This document shows positions 43,222 to 53,692 of a stretch of DNA of 64,000 bases, one piece after another. The notes beneath the pieces were generated by a model. It was given only the letters and a program-made list of their open reading frames with translations, did no database searches and was not told where the DNA came from. Positions within the stretch are counted from its first letter, which is position 1. Every line of letters begins with the position of its first letter. Source of the DNA: Enterococcus sp. RIT-PI-f (GTDB lineage Bacteria > Bacillota > Bacilli > Lactobacillales > Enterococcaceae); NCBI RefSeq assembly GCF_001297065.1, contig NZ_LHOX01000012.1, positions 62,001 to 126,000 of the forward strand, read 5' to 3'. The translations under genes and the position numbers were made by a program.

Positions 43222-43986
43222 CTAGTCGTTATCTGTTTTACTTAATTCATCTAATAAGTTTCTTGCATCTTCCAATGTCTTCACTTCACTGCTGTCGCTG
43301 ACATCAACGATTTTCTCACTTGATTCAACAATATCGACATCAGGTATCGTTTGGCCATCTACTGCTTCTGAGTTTACTCCAGAAGTATTTTCACTGTCAA
43401 GTTCTTTTGATAAAACTTCTCTAATGACTTGATGCGAATCTTGGACATAGCTTGAAAATGGTGCCAGAATTTCTTCCCACTCTGGGCTTTTGACTTGCGC
43501 TAATTGTGTTTGCAGCATTACCAGCAGATTGTTGTGGAACACGCGGGTTTTCTTTTTCAGATCATTGGTTTCAGTTGCCAGTTGACGGGCATTATTGGTT
43601 GCATCTGTTAAGATCTCTTTGGCTTTTTCTTCAGCAGCAACATTCAACGCATGCGCACGTTTTTCAGCAGTAGCAACCATTTCATCTGCTTTGTTTTGCG
43701 CAGATGTGACAATGACTTCAGACTCTTTGCTAGCACTGGTTTTTACTTTGTCTGCAGTATCTTGTGCCACAATGATCGATTGATTCAATGCATCTTTTAA
43801 TTCATTGAAGTATTCCAGTTTTTCTTCTGCATGTTTCAATGATTTTTCTAGTTCACGATTTCGTTGCACCGCTTCTTCATAATCACGAACGATCATATCT
43901 AAGAAATCATCGACTTCATCTTGATTGTACCCTCTCATTTTCACTGAGAAATTTTTATTCTGAATATCTAATGGAGTTAATGCCAT
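43222..43986 (-). CDS. divIVA: Cell division protein DivIVA
   Basis: This coiled-coil protein binds curved membrane at septa and poles and organises division and wall growth. The 254-aa product has the conserved N-terminal lipid-binding domain (MALTPLDIQNKNFSVKMRGYNQDEVDDFLD, residues 1-30), a long heptad region (about 30-150) and an acidic, disordered C-terminus. It is somewhat longer than Bacillus DivIVA, as in other enterococci and streptococci. It is last of the ylmE-sepF-ylmG-ylmH-divIVA group; ileS follows after the T-box leader. Confidence 0.97.
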   Translation of the reverse strand: MALTPLDIQNKNFSVKMRGYNQDEVDDFLDMIVRDYEEAVQRNRELEKSLKHAEEKLEYFNELKDALNQSIIVAQDTADKVKTSASKESEVIVTSAQNKADEMVATAEKRAHALNVAAEEKAKEILTDATNNARQLATETNDLKKKTRVFHNNLLVMLQTQLAQVKSPEWEEILAPFSSYVQDSHQVIREVLSKELDSENTSGVNSEAVDGQTIPDVDIVESSEKIVDVSDSSEVKTLEDARNLLDELSKTDND

Positions 43987-44004
43987 AGTTTACACCTCTT
44001 TGAT

Positions 44005-44787
44005 TTATTTACGTAGCACACCTAACAACAATCTAACCTTTTCTTTTTTGGTCGTACCTTCTAAGCCTTGTATTTGGATTCGGCCAAAGCCTCTTACTGA
44101 GATGATATCCAGTAGATCCAGAACAAAGTCTGGTCGCAATACTTCAGTCCAATTGACTTTGACTTTTCCGGACTCAATCAGCTGTTTTGATCGTTGTCGA
44201 GAAATATGATACACGGCAGATATCACAGTATCCAACCGAAGTGAACTGACTGTTTCGTGTTCCTCAGTCCAGCCATCTTTTGGCATGACCAGTTCCGTAT
44301 ATTTCGTTTCTTCTAATCGAACAGATACATGCCCGATTTTGTCTACTTGCAATTGAACAAATTGACTCACTTCCGAAGCAACAAATACTTGCCACGTTTC
44401 ACCATCTGACAAGATATCGCCAAAGTATTCTCGCTTGACCCCGGTCCCCATCAACGTTCCTAAGACTTTCCCATGACTTAGCACTGTAAATTTTTTGGGA
44501 TAATTGATCGTAAACAAGGTCATATCAAATTCATCTGTTGTTGGCACATAATAATCAGGATAGATCAAACAGCGCCTTCTTTCTGCTGCTTCATATCCAC
44601 CGAAAAAACGATAGCTTAGATCCGTTGATTGTCTGATCAAACTTTCAAGTATATAGGCTTGTCTAGGATCAAGAAAATCAGTTAGAAACGGTGCATATTG
44701 CATTTGTACTTGCTCTATCCAACCTTCAGCAGAATCAATAAAAGGGCGCTCATCGTTGCGGAAATGTTGATAGACATTTGCGTTCAC
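44005..44787 (-). CDS. ylmH: S4-domain RNA-binding protein YlmH
   Basis: This 260-aa protein has an N-terminal YlmH-type domain (VYQHFRNDERPFIDSAEGWIEQV) and a C-terminal S4 RNA-binding domain (about residues 180-245; RLDTVISAVYHISRQRSKQLIESGKVKVNW). Homologues bind ribosomes and have been linked to rescue of stalled ribosomes and to division. It lies 18 bp upstream of divIVA and 19 bp after ylmG in the division cluster. Confidence 0.95.
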   Translation of the reverse strand: MNANVYQHFRNDERPFIDSAEGWIEQVQMQYAPFLTDFLDPRQAYILESLIRQSTDLSYRFFGGYEAAERRRCLIYPDYYVPTTDEFDMTLFTINYPKKFTVLSHGKVLGTLMGTGVKREYFGDILSDGETWQVFVASEVSQFVQLQVDKIGHVSVRLEETKYTELVMPKDGWTEEHETVSSLRLDTVISAVYHISRQRSKQLIESGKVKVNWTEVLRPDFVLDLLDIISVRGFGRIQIQGLEGTTKKEKVRLLLGVLRK

Positions 44788-44806
44788 CGATAATCACCCC
44801 TTACTT

Positions 44807-45061
44807 CTAAAATAAAATTGATGTGACAATGACAGTCAACCCCTGTGAGGCCAATTGCAAAACGATCACTGCTACTGCGATCGTAAAATCAATGCCGCCA
44901 ATACTAAGGTTCACTCGGTCAAATAGACTCAAATACGGCTCACAAACTTTTGATAAGAATCGGCCAAAAGCAGATTGGTATCCGCCAGGAAACCAAGACA
45001 ATAATGCATAGATCACAAGCAAAATCGTATATAAGTAGACTGCATCATTGAGCAGATTCAA
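44807..45061 (-). CDS. ylmG: YggT family membrane protein (YlmG)
   Basis: This 84-aa protein has two hydrophobic segments (about residues 4-20 and 58-80) and the family pattern LLVIYALLSWFPGGYQSAFGRFL, VCEPYLSLFDRV, GGIDFTIAVAVIVLQ. The family is linked to division-plane and membrane functions but has no defined activity. A GAGGAACG ribosome site lies in front. It stands between sepF and ylmH, as in other Firmicutes. Confidence 0.93.
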   Translation of the reverse strand: MNLLNDAVYLYTILLVIYALLSWFPGGYQSAFGRFLSKVCEPYLSLFDRVNLSIGGIDFTIAVAVIVLQLASQGLTVIVTSILF

Positions 45062-45096
45062 TAAATTATAGATTAAAATCGGCGTTCCTCCTCAAA

Positions 45097-45723
45097 TTAA
45101 AGATCAAAGAAATTCGTATCTGCCAAGGTTTGCGCAGTTCCGTCTATTTCCATTCCTTTAGGGGTGCAAAGAAAAATCTCATCACCGACCCGTTTGATAT
45201 CACCATCTTCAGCGTACACTGTTCCTGTCAAAAAATCAACTATTCTACGAGCTTGGTACTCTTCAATTAAGTGAAAATTAACAAGTACAGCATCCCCGTT
45301 GATGACTTGCTTGGCTATCCCCATTGCTTCAGAATACACCCGTGGTTCAACGATTGTGATCTTGCCAGCCATTTTCGGCTTCGTGTCTTTCGCTTTTGCA
45401 GTGCTCCGCTGCTGCGCCATCGGCACCACTTTTTCTTCTGTTTTGAATGCAGCCTTGTTACGCTCCGGTACCGCAGTCGTTTGCTGATGACTAACGGATT
45501 GCGGTTGATACCGATGTTGTGATGATTGCGTTTGATTCCTTGTTTCTGGCTCGGCATAGGTGTATGCTGTCCCATTGGCCGCTTTTGGGGCTGTATATGT
45601 GTTTTGATTGACCGCAACTTTAGGTACAGCACGCAAGTTCGTGTCTTGTGCGAATGACTCACTCTCGTAGTCTTCTTCATCTGTTAAGCCAAAAAAATTG
45701 GTTAGTTTATCTTTAAGCGACAT
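45097..45723 (-). CDS. sepF: Cell division protein SepF
   Basis: SepF bundles and anchors FtsZ filaments to the membrane alongside FtsA. The 208-aa protein has an N-terminal membrane-targeting helix ([13 protein letters not shown]), a long disordered Gln/Thr/Ala-rich linker (about 20-110), and the conserved C-terminal beta domain ([46 protein letters not shown]). The linker makes it longer than Bacillus SepF. It lies 13 bp after ylmE. Confidence 0.96.
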   Translation of the reverse strand: MSLKDKLTNFFGLTDEEDYESESFAQDTNLRAVPKVAVNQNTYTAPKAANGTAYTYAEPETRNQTQSSQHRYQPQSVSHQQTTAVPERNKAAFKTEEKVVPMAQQRSTAKAKDTKPKMAGKITIVEPRVYSEAMGIAKQVINGDAVLVNFHLIEEYQARRIVDFLTGTVYAEDGDIKRVGDEIFLCTPKGMEIDGTAQTLADTNFFDL

Positions 45724-45736
45724 CCGTCAACCTCCT

Positions 45737-46411
45737 TTATTCTTGAAATAATGCTGTGCCTACACGTATAAATGTGGTGCCTTCTTGGATTGCTTCTGAG
45801 AAATCATTACTCATTCCCATACTTGTATCCAAACAAGGGGCATGTGTAAGCTGCAGATCAGCAATTCGCTGTTGCAATTGTTTTAAGGTTTTAAATAGCT
45901 GATGCCGTTCGTTGCTTGAAGCATCGATTGGTGCCATCGTCATTAATCCAACAACATGAATTTTATCCAAAGATGCAAGATCTTGAATGAACGAATCGAC
46001 TTCTTCAGGAGAAATGCCTTGTTTTGAAGCCTCTTGCGACACATTGACTTCAACAAAACAGTTGATCGGCTGCTCTGCTCTCTTTTGGATTTCTTGGGCT
46101 AACTTAAATGAATCCAACGCGTGAAAATAGTCAATTTCATTGATGATCGATTTTACTTTTCTGCGCTGTAAATTCCCAATGAAATGCCATTTGACATCCG
46201 GATAGTTCCTAAGTGCTTGTTTCTTTGACAGCAATTGCTCGACGCGGTTTTCCGCGCAATCCCTGACACCATTTTCCAACAATGTCTGAGTCATTGACGT
46301 GTCCACAGACTTGGTAACTGCAACCAAATGCACATCTGATGCCTGTCTAGAAACAAGAGCACAGGAATCCTGTATCTCTTGCTGGATCTTGTGCAAGTTC
46401 TCAGAAATCAT
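45737..46411 (-). CDS. ylmE: YggS/YlmE family PLP-binding protein
   Basis: This 224-aa single-domain, alanine-racemase-like barrel protein is involved in PLP homeostasis. It has VAVTKSVD with the PLP Lys, GENRVEQ-type AENRVEQLLSK, WHFIGNLQRRKVK, FVEVNVSQEASKQG, and DTSMGMSNDFSEAIQEGTTFIRVGTALF. It begins 12 bp after ftsZ, which fits the Gram-positive order ftsZ-ylmE-sepF. Confidence 0.96.
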   Translation of the reverse strand: MISENLHKIQQEIQDSCALVSRQASDVHLVAVTKSVDTSMTQTLLENGVRDCAENRVEQLLSKKQALRNYPDVKWHFIGNLQRRKVKSIINEIDYFHALDSFKLAQEIQKRAEQPINCFVEVNVSQEASKQGISPEEVDSFIQDLASLDKIHVVGLMTMAPIDASSNERHQLFKTLKQLQQRIADLQLTHAPCLDTSMGMSNDFSEAIQEGTTFIRVGTALFQE

Positions 46412-46423
46412 GTGCTCTGCCTC

Positions 46424-47668
46424 CTAGCGTTTACGACGGAAAAATGGTGGTGTACTTAGTTCGTCGTCATCATTTGATTTGACATCTTCACGGCTGAATG
46501 TATCAAAATCTTTCTTTTCAACATTTTCAAATGTATTCTCTTCAACTTTAGGACGCACATTTTGCTCTTTGCGAATATCCCAATCGCCAAAACCGCTGTT
46601 GTCCTCTGCTTGTGCAGGACGTGCTTGATCCATATCTAACGTTGGTTTTTGTGGAATAGAATGGATTTGACTTTGACTTTGTCTATTTGAACGAGCTGTG
46701 CGTTCTTTCTTTGACGGATCGATGCCTGTAGCAATCACAGTCACGCGAATTTCATCGCCTAAATCTTCATTGATCGATGTACCTAGAATAATATTGACAT
46801 CACCTGTAGCAGCATGTGCAACGATATCTGAAGCATCTTGCGCTTCAAATAATGTCATATCCAAGCCGCCAGTAATGTTCAATAGGACTTGTTCTGCACC
46901 ATCGATCGATGTTTCAAGCAATGGCGAAGAAATAGCTTTCTTCGTTGCTTCGATCACGCGTTCTTCACCGCTGGCTACACCGATACCCATCAATGCTGTG
47001 CCTTGATTTTCCATCACTGTTTTCACATCTGCGAAATCAAGGTTGACATAACCAGGTGCAGTGATCAAATCAGAGATCCCTTGCACACCTTGACGCAAGA
47101 CATTATCCGCTTCACGGAATGCTTCAAGCATCGGCGTTTTCTTGTCCACAACTTCAAGTAAACGATTATTGGAAATGATCAATAATGTATCGACATTTTC
47201 TTTTAATTTGGCAATTCCTTCTGCTGCAAAACGGCCGCGTTTAGGTCCTTCAAAAGTGAAAGGACGTGTCACAACACCCACAGTCAATGCGCCAATCTCT
47301 TTGGCAAGTTTTGCTACGATTGGTGCAGCACCCGTCCCAGTTCCGCCGCCCATACCAGCAGTGATAAAGATCATATCTGCGCCTTCTAGTGAATCACGGA
47401 TCGCATCTTCACTTTCTTCTGCAGCTTTTTCCCCAACTTCAGGTTGAGAACCTGCACCTAAACCACGGGTATATTTAGGGCCTAATTGGATCACTGTTTC
47501 TGCTTTTGAATTTTTTAATGCTTGAACGTCTGTATTGGCCGCAATAAACTCTACGCCTTTAACGTTTTCTTCTATCATACGATTGACAGCATTGCCGCCG
47601 CCGCCACCGACACCGATGACTTTGATCACAGCACCATCATTGATGTTATTATCAATTGAAAATTCCAT
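46424..47668 (-). CDS. ftsZ: Cell division protein FtsZ
   Basis: This tubulin-like GTPase forms the Z ring. The 414-aa protein has [13 protein letters not shown] (nucleotide loop T1), the tubulin signature [13 protein letters not shown], the T7 synergy loop with NLDFADV, a disordered linker (about 320-395) and a short C-terminal peptide ending PPFFRRKR, which binds FtsA/SepF. A GGAGGAAG site precedes the ATG. It lies 32 bp after ftsA. Confidence 0.99.
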   Translation of the reverse strand: MEFSIDNNINDGAVIKVIGVGGGGGNAVNRMIEENVKGVEFIAANTDVQALKNSKAETVIQLGPKYTRGLGAGSQPEVGEKAAEESEDAIRDSLEGADMIFITAGMGGGTGTGAAPIVAKLAKEIGALTVGVVTRPFTFEGPKRGRFAAEGIAKLKENVDTLLIISNNRLLEVVDKKTPMLEAFREADNVLRQGVQGISDLITAPGYVNLDFADVKTVMENQGTALMGIGVASGEERVIEATKKAISSPLLETSIDGAEQVLLNITGGLDMTLFEAQDASDIVAHAATGDVNIILGTSINEDLGDEIRVTVIATGIDPSKKERTARSNRQSQSQIHSIPQKPTLDMDQARPAQAEDNSGFGDWDIRKEQNVRPKVEENTFENVEKKDFDTFSREDVKSNDDDELSTPPFFRRKR

Positions 47669-47700
47669 AGTTTGTCTTCCTCCTGAAAATGATTTTTAGG

Positions 47701-49023
47701 TTATTCAAAGATATTTGAGAAGAAATCTTTCACACGATTGGTAATCGATCCGCTCGCTTTTTCTTCTTCCACTTCTTCATAGGTTTCTTCTGGTGCTTCG
47801 TATTGTTGTTCATAGCTGACTTCTTGTTGGACAGCAACAGGTTGTTGATGCGACGTTTTTTCGCCAGTGATCGCACTCTTAGCCAATTGGTAGACTTCAC
47901 TCAAGTTGGCCGAGTAATCAACAATACTGATCACATTTGTAAAGACAGGATTACGCAACCCCATATGGTTTGGTACATATAATTTTACGTTTGTTTCAAA
48001 GACTTCTTGTGCCAAGTCTACGACACCTGGCAAACTAGCTGCGCCACCGGTCAAAATCACACCGCCTGGCAATTCTAAGCCATCGATCTCATTCAATACT
48101 TCTTTTGATTTATTGAAAATTTGTTCCATCCGTGCTTCGATGATCTCGGATAGATACCGCTCATCGATTTTGACTGGTTCTGATTTACCAATCACATCCA
48201 CTGGAAATTCTTCACTGGCAGACGTTCTTTCTGGATAAGCATCACCATAATTGATTTTTAAGGCTTCTGCATTATTGAAAGAAGTATTCAATACAGTTGA
48301 AATATCTTTAGTGACAAATTCGCCACCTTCTTGATTGACATGTGTAAACTTCAATTGTTTATCATGCATCGCAGAAGTGGTCGTTTGTCCGCCGCCGATA
48401 TCGATGACGATCGTCCCAAAGTCTTTTTCACCATCAGACAAAATTGATTCTGTCAAAGCTAATGGTGTGATGACCATTTCATTCACGATCAAGCCAGATT
48501 TTTCAACACATTTTCGGATGTTATGGATGATCGTTTTTGGTCCAGTGTAGACAACACCGAACATTTCTAAACGAACACCGATCATGCCGCGAGGATCTTT
48601 GATGCCTTCGAATCCATCAACTGTGAATTCTTGCGGCAAGATTGCAATGATTTGTCTTTCCGGAGGCGTTGAACGCACAAGGGCGGCAGAAGCCACATTG
48701 CGAACATCTTCGTCTGTGATCTCTTTAGATTCACTATTGACCGCAATCATTCCTTGGCAATTTTCAACATCAAGTAAATTTGCGGGCACACCTACACTGA
48801 CACTGCGAATTTGGATTCCTGCTTTTTCTTCTGCTTGTCTTACTGCTCTTTGAATGGCTTGTACCGTTTTGTCAATATCTACAATGATCCCACGGTTGAT
48901 CCCTTCAGATTTTGCATTTCCTACACCAATAATATTCATTTGGCTGTCAACGTATTCAGCAACAACAACTTTAACCGATGTCGTTCCGATATCAAGGCCA
49001 ACATACATTCCCGTTTTTGCCAT
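47701..49023 (-). CDS. ftsA: Cell division protein FtsA
   Basis: This actin-like ATPase tethers FtsZ to the membrane. The 440-aa protein has the phosphate-1 motif VGLDIGTTSVKVVVAEY, the SHS2/1C subdomain (IRSVSVGVPANLLDVENCQGMI), phosphate-2 IVIDIGGGQTTTSAM, the adenosine motif GGVILTGGAASLPGV, and a C-terminal amphipathic helix (ITNRVKDFFSNIFE) for membrane binding, preceded by a Glu-rich linker. AGGAGGGAAC precedes the ATG. About 150 bp separate it from divIB. Confidence 0.98.
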   Translation of the reverse strand: MAKTGMYVGLDIGTTSVKVVVAEYVDSQMNIIGVGNAKSEGINRGIIVDIDKTVQAIQRAVRQAEEKAGIQIRSVSVGVPANLLDVENCQGMIAVNSESKEITDEDVRNVASAALVRSTPPERQIIAILPQEFTVDGFEGIKDPRGMIGVRLEMFGVVYTGPKTIIHNIRKCVEKSGLIVNEMVITPLALTESILSDGEKDFGTIVIDIGGGQTTTSAMHDKQLKFTHVNQEGGEFVTKDISTVLNTSFNNAEALKINYGDAYPERTSASEEFPVDVIGKSEPVKIDERYLSEIIEARMEQIFNKSKEVLNEIDGLELPGGVILTGGAASLPGVVDLAQEVFETNVKLYVPNHMGLRNPVFTNVISIVDYSANLSEVYQLAKSAITGEKTSHQQPVAVQQEVSYEQQYEAPEETYEEVEEEKASGSITNRVKDFFSNIFE

Positions 49024-49174
49024 GGATGGGGTTCCCTCCTAGTTAATTGGATATATAGCGAACCATCACAGTCCGTTTTTAATGTTCAATCGAATAATTT
49101 GTTCACTGTTACCAATTCTACCATATATTGGCGATTTATAGAAACAAGTTAATAAAAAAACTCTTGATTTTTTT

Positions 49175-50155
49175 CTAAGAATCAGCGTCAGTGGACTCTT
49201 CTGTCTGTGCATCCTCATCTTTGGTGCTGGAAATTGGATAGGTAAAGATCCCGACTTCCATATCAACAATACTGGCTTCCGTCAAATCACTGGCGATTTG
49301 GGGATAATATTGCATTTGGCTCGCCATATTGGAAATATTCACGATCACTTGATTGCCATCGTTCATGAACAACGTCAATAATTCATCATTGCTTTCTCTT
49401 GGGCTCGATTTGATTTGAGAGATCCCGTCTTGTATTTCTTGACTCAATTGCTGATAAGCGGTCAAAACTGACTTGATCTGTGTTTCATCTGTAAAATCTT
49501 CCAGTATTGGCAAACCTTCGATTGGTTGGTCGCTCGTCTCGGATAGAACAACACCATTTTCCAATATCGCAGCATATGTATCGTCTTTCGCCAGCAATGC
49601 CACTTCTGTGTACTCTTGTACCGCAATCTCAAAGTGATTCAGTCCGGCTAATGAAATCGTGACTTGTTTGATTCGAGGAATTGCCTTTTCGATTGCTGCT
49701 TCACGGGCGTTACGGCTAAAAAATTGTGGCCATAGGTCTTCATTCAGCGTCAAATTTGAATCAGCGATAATCTCTTCTTGCGACACTTCTTGGTTTCCTT
49801 TGACCTTTACTTCCGTCAGTCTGCTAAAAGGTGAGACAAAATATAAAACGATCAATAAAGGAACTATCAGGATTCCGATGATCAACGCTAAACGACGGAT
49901 CAGCAACCGATTCCGATACTGCTTCAAGTTGGGCAACCGATCAGCAAAAGACCGTGGCTCTTCGTAAGCCAACTCTTTTTCTTCAACTTCACCTTCCGCT
50001 TCTTCAATGTGGCCATCTGCTTCTTCCACAGCGGATGGTTCGGTCTGGATTTCGCCGATTTCATCCTCTTTCTCGGATTGTGACCATCGGGGCTGATCAC
50101 CTTTATCTTGCAAGTATTTTAAATTTTCTCTTTGCCAAGGGGTCAATTCTTCCAT
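49175..50155 (-). CDS. divIB: Cell division protein DivIB/FtsQ
   Basis: This single-pass division protein forms a complex with FtsL and DivIC at the septum. From the ATG at 50155 the product is 326 aa: an acidic cytoplasmic tail (1-80), one TM helix (about 88-108; LALIIGILIVPLLIVLYFVS), a POTRA domain (about 112-185; LTEVKVKGNQEVSQEEI) and the FtsQ/DivIB beta domain. That ATG has no ribosome site. An AAAGGAG lies 45-60 bp upstream, and 8 nt after it an ATT codon (50198-50200) is in frame with no stop between, so translation may start there and add 15 residues (SKDKQPHDDQTPSS...). It lies between murG and ftsA. Confidence 0.93.
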   Translation of the reverse strand: MEELTPWQRENLKYLQDKGDQPRWSQSEKEDEIGEIQTEPSAVEEADGHIEEAEGEVEEKELAYEEPRSFADRLPNLKQYRNRLLIRRLALIIGILIVPLLIVLYFVSPFSRLTEVKVKGNQEVSQEEIIADSNLTLNEDLWPQFFSRNAREAAIEKAIPRIKQVTISLAGLNHFEIAVQEYTEVALLAKDDTYAAILENGVVLSETSDQPIEGLPILEDFTDETQIKSVLTAYQQLSQEIQDGISQIKSSPRESNDELLTLFMNDGNQVIVNISNMASQMQYYPQIASDLTEASIVDMEVGIFTYPISSTKDEDAQTEESTDADS

Positions 50156-50232
50156 TGACGAGGGGGTTTGATCATCATGAGGTTGTTTGTCTTTACTAAT
50201 GATAATCGCTCCTTTCTATCCCACACATTGTA

Positions 50233-51327
50233 CTATTTGATGATCTCTTGCACAAGTCGAAATAATCTTTCAGAAGCATCGCTGATTCCTTGCTCTTTAG
50301 ACGCTTGAGCCATTTCCTTGCGCATGCTTTCGTTTTCCATAATACTATCGACGGCAGCGACTAAGTTGCTGCTGTTCAACGCATGATCTGCAATCATTTT
50401 GACCGCCCCAGCCTGAACCAGACTTTGTGCATTTTTGGTTTGATGATCATTGGTCACATAAGGACTAGGGATCAAGATCGCCGGGATACCCAGTGCTGTA
50501 AATTCAGCAATCGATGTGGCTCCTGCGCGACCGATCAATAAGTCGCTGTTGGCCATCACCTCTGCCATTTGATCAATATATGGACGAATACTAATATTTG
50601 GGAAAGCGTCTTTAGACATGCCGATTTTTTCTTCAATTTCTTTATAATAGCGTTCACCGGAAGCATATAGCACTTGATAGTCTTTTTTGGCAAAAAGCGG
50701 AATGGCTTCAATCAATGCTTGATTGATTTTTTGGGCACCTTGGCTGCCGCCGAAAATCAGCACAGTTGGCCGATTGGGCTTCAAGTCATACGCAGCTAAA
50801 ATAGCAGATTTTTGTGCATCTCTGACTTCTTGTCCTCGAGGATTGCCGACCAAAACTGTTTTTTTGGCAGGAAAATAACGTGCCGCATCCTGGAAAGCAA
50901 TGGCGATCCGATCCACATATTTTGTCAAAAATTTATTGGTGATCCCTGGTACACTATTTTGTTCATGGATGATCGTTGGAATGTGCAGTCTTGAGGCCGC
51001 AAAGACAACGGCACCAGAAACATACCCACCTGTCCCGATCACGACATCAGGTTGGAAATCTTTGATGATCTTTTTAGCAGCTAGATAACTTTTTAAAAAC
51101 AACTGGATTGTTTTCACATTGTCCATCGATAGTTTGCGTTTGAATCCTTGGATCTCTAAAGTTTGAAAAGGAATCCCTGTGGGCGGCACGATTTTATTTT
51201 CTAAACCTCTGGTGGCACCGATATAAAGGAACTCTGCTTCTTTGTCGATAGACCTTACATAGTCAACAAAAGATAAAGCTGGGTAGATATGTCCGCCTGT
51301 TCCGCCGCCAGTCACTAAAATTTTCAT
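50233..51327 (-). CDS. murG: UDP-GlcNAc:lipid I GlcNAc transferase MurG
   Basis: This membrane-associated GT-B glycosyltransferase converts lipid I to lipid II. The 364-aa protein has the N-terminal donor/acceptor loop [57 protein letters not shown]-type [13 protein letters not shown], and the donor site [23 protein letters not shown]. The ATG at 51327 is chosen as it gives the usual N-terminus MKILVTGGG; an in-frame GTG three codons earlier is possible. It starts 5 bp after the murD stop. Confidence 0.97.
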   Translation of the reverse strand: MKILVTGGGTGGHIYPALSFVDYVRSIDKEAEFLYIGATRGLENKIVPPTGIPFQTLEIQGFKRKLSMDNVKTIQLFLKSYLAAKKIIKDFQPDVVIGTGGYVSGAVVFAASRLHIPTIIHEQNSVPGITNKFLTKYVDRIAIAFQDAARYFPAKKTVLVGNPRGQEVRDAQKSAILAAYDLKPNRPTVLIFGGSQGAQKINQALIEAIPLFAKKDYQVLYASGERYYKEIEEKIGMSKDAFPNISIRPYIDQMAEVMANSDLLIGRAGATSIAEFTALGIPAILIPSPYVTNDHQTKNAQSLVQAGAVKMIADHALNSSNLVAAVDSIMENESMRKEMAQASKEQGISDASERLFRLVQEIIK

Positions 51328-51332
51328 GGTTT

Positions 51333-52700
51333 TCACTCATTTCTTTTCAAATCTGATATGGCTGTCATAAACTTGTCACCACGTACTTCGAAGTTAAGGT
51401 ATTGATCCCAACTGGCATTCGCTGGTGATAACAATATCGTGTCCCCTGCTTGACTATGTTTGAAAGCAAGAGGTACAGCCGTTGTTACATTTTCGGTTAT
51501 TTCAATCTGTGGTACTTGTGCTTCTCTGGCAGCTTTGGCCAATTTTACCTTTGTTTCGCCGAATAAGACGATCGCTTTTAAGCCTTTAAAATAAGGAATG
51601 AGATCATCAAAATCATTGCCGCGGTCTAATCCGCCCGCCAACAATATCAAGTGTTGATTGTCAAACCCATCTAATGCCATTTTGGTGGCCAGACTATTGG
51701 TTGCTTTAGAATCATTATAGAATTTCACATCACGATAGGTACCGACATATTGCGTTCGATGAGGCACGCCGCTAAATGTGTGCAAGGCTTCTTTGATGTC
51801 TTCGTTTGAAATACCTGATAATTTGCCCACTGCGATTGCCGCTAATGCATTCTCTACATTGTGACTGCCTGGTACGCCAACCTCCGTAACCGCCATGATG
51901 GCTTCATCATTAAAGTACAACTGACCATCTAGCAGATAGGCCCCTTCTACTTTTTCTTTTGTTGAAAAAGGCACCACTTTGGCTGCTGTTCGTGCTGCCA
52001 GTTTTTGCAGTTCAGGCTGATTCCAGTTGATGACCAAATAATCATCTGTTGTCATATTTTGCTGCAAACGCCATTTTGCATGGACATACTCAGGTCGGCT
52101 GCCATGATAATCGATATGGGCTTCATAGATATTGGTGATGACTGCGATATGCGGACGCAACTGCTCAATCCCCATCAGCTGAAAACTAGACAATTCCATG
52201 ACCAGTCGATCTGCTGCTGTAGCTGTTTGCGCAACAGAACTAGCTGGAAAACCGATATTTCCAGAAAGAAGGGCTCGTCCTTCTGTCATACCTGCATTCA
52301 AGATGTGTGCGATCATCGTCGTTGTTGTCGTTTTGCCATTTGTCCCTGTGATACCAATGATCGGGGCATCCGAGATTTCATACGCCAATTCCACTTCCGT
52401 AATCACCGGAATGCCTTTAGCTATTGCACCTTGCACAATCGGTTGAGTATACGGAATACCTGGGTTTTTGACCACCAATGAAAAGCCTTCATCCAGTAGT
52501 TCGATTGGATGACTGCCTGTGATCACTTTGACGCCTAACGCCAAAAGATCTTGTGCTTCTGGATTTTCAGCAAAAGGTTTGCCGTCATTGACGGTGACCA
52601 ACGCGCCCAAATCATGTAACAATTTGGCCGCGCTGAATCCACTTTTTGCTAATCCTAACACAAGAACTTTTTTATTTTGATATGATGTTATATTTTTCAT
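51333..52700 (-). CDS. murD: UDP-N-acetylmuramoylalanine-D-glutamate ligase MurD
   Basis: This cytoplasmic Mur ligase adds D-Glu to UDP-MurNAc-L-Ala. The 455-aa protein has the N-terminal Rossmann motif [17 protein letters not shown], the ATP loop [19 protein letters not shown], NAHxDYH-type EAHIDYHGS, and [10 protein letters not shown] prefer the ATG at 52700, with GGAG 12 nt upstream and the family's usual start; an ATG four codons earlier abuts that site. It lies between mraY and murG. Confidence 0.97.
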   Translation of the reverse strand: MKNITSYQNKKVLVLGLAKSGFSAAKLLHDLGALVTVNDGKPFAENPEAQDLLALGVKVITGSHPIELLDEGFSLVVKNPGIPYTQPIVQGAIAKGIPVITEVELAYEISDAPIIGITGTNGKTTTTTMIAHILNAGMTEGRALLSGNIGFPASSVAQTATAADRLVMELSSFQLMGIEQLRPHIAVITNIYEAHIDYHGSRPEYVHAKWRLQQNMTTDDYLVINWNQPELQKLAARTAAKVVPFSTKEKVEGAYLLDGQLYFNDEAIMAVTEVGVPGSHNVENALAAIAVGKLSGISNEDIKEALHTFSGVPHRTQYVGTYRDVKFYNDSKATNSLATKMALDGFDNQHLILLAGGLDRGNDFDDLIPYFKGLKAIVLFGETKVKLAKAAREAQVPQIEITENVTTAVPLAFKHSQAGDTILLSPANASWDQYLNFEVRGDKFMTAISDLKRNE

Positions 52701-52715
52701 TTTATTTTCCATCTC

Positions 52716-53678
52716 CTACCATACAATGACTAATGTAAGTATCGAACAAACCAATGCAATACACCAAAAAACAGTGTCGATTTTCCATTCTGACCACCCA
52801 CTCATTTCAAAGTGATGATGAATCGGAGACATTTTGAAGATTCGTTTGCCAGTTAGTTTGAAAGAAGCAACTTGCAACATGACACTGGCGGTTTCACATA
52901 CATAAATCAAACCTACCAGTAGCAATGTCCACTCTTGATGCAGCAAAATTGAAATCGCCGCTAAAAGACCACCTAAGGCAAGTGAACCAACGTCACCCAT
53001 GAAAATCTTTGCAGGTTTACGATTGTAGGGAAAGAAGCCAATCAAACCGCCAATGACCGCCAAACACACGATCAATACATCAATTTGCCCTTGGCGCCAA
53101 GCAATGATGCCATAGGTTGCAAATGATATTGTACCCAATCCAGCAACCAATCCATCTATGCCGTCTGTTAAATTGACCGCATTAGAAAATCCAACCAGCC
53201 AAAAAATAACGAACAAGCCATAAAAAACATTTAATGGAATAGCCATACCGAATAGGTTGAGGGTATTGGCATTCCCTTCGGATAAGAAAACCAAATAAAA
53301 TACGATACCACCAGCGATTTGTCCAATCAATTTCTGAAGTGAATTTAACCCCATATTTCTCTTTTTAAAGATTTTAATGAAGTCATCAATAAATCCTAGC
53401 GCGCCGTATAGCAAGGTGATAAACAAAAGAATGAACAATGATGTGGTGAGTTGCTGTTGCCAAGCGCCAACCCAAATAGCTGTGATCATCGTTGCGATCA
53501 AAAAGACGAAGCCGCCCATGGTGGGTGTGCCCGCTTTGATGTTATGCCATTTAGGTCCTTCTCCACGAATCTCCTGCCCGTATTTCTTCATTTGAAAATA
53601 CCCAATAAATAGGGGCATCGTAGCTGTTACAATGGCAAAACTACTCGCCAGCGGTAATATCATCTCTGTCCATTCCAT
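52716..53678 (-). CDS. mraY: Phospho-MurNAc-pentapeptide transferase MraY
   Basis: This ten-helix membrane enzyme forms lipid I from UDP-MurNAc-pentapeptide and undecaprenyl phosphate. The 320-aa protein has KAGTPTMGGFVFL, GFIDDFIKIFKKRN (catalytic Asp pair), NAVNLTDGIDGLVAG, PAKIFMGDVGSLALGG, and MSPIHHHFEMSGWSE. Length is normal. It lies between the PBP gene and murD, 14 bp after the PBP stop. Confidence 0.98.
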   Translation of the reverse strand: MEWTEMILPLASSFAIVTATMPLFIGYFQMKKYGQEIRGEGPKWHNIKAGTPTMGGFVFLIATMITAIWVGAWQQQLTTSLFILLFITLLYGALGFIDDFIKIFKKRNMGLNSLQKLIGQIAGGIVFYLVFLSEGNANTLNLFGMAIPLNVFYGLFVIFWLVGFSNAVNLTDGIDGLVAGLGTISFATYGIIAWRQGQIDVLIVCLAVIGGLIGFFPYNRKPAKIFMGDVGSLALGGLLAAISILLHQEWTLLLVGLIYVCETASVMLQVASFKLTGKRIFKMSPIHHHFEMSGWSEWKIDTVFWCIALVCSILTLVIVW

Positions 53679-53692
53679 TTTTTTCTCTCCTA

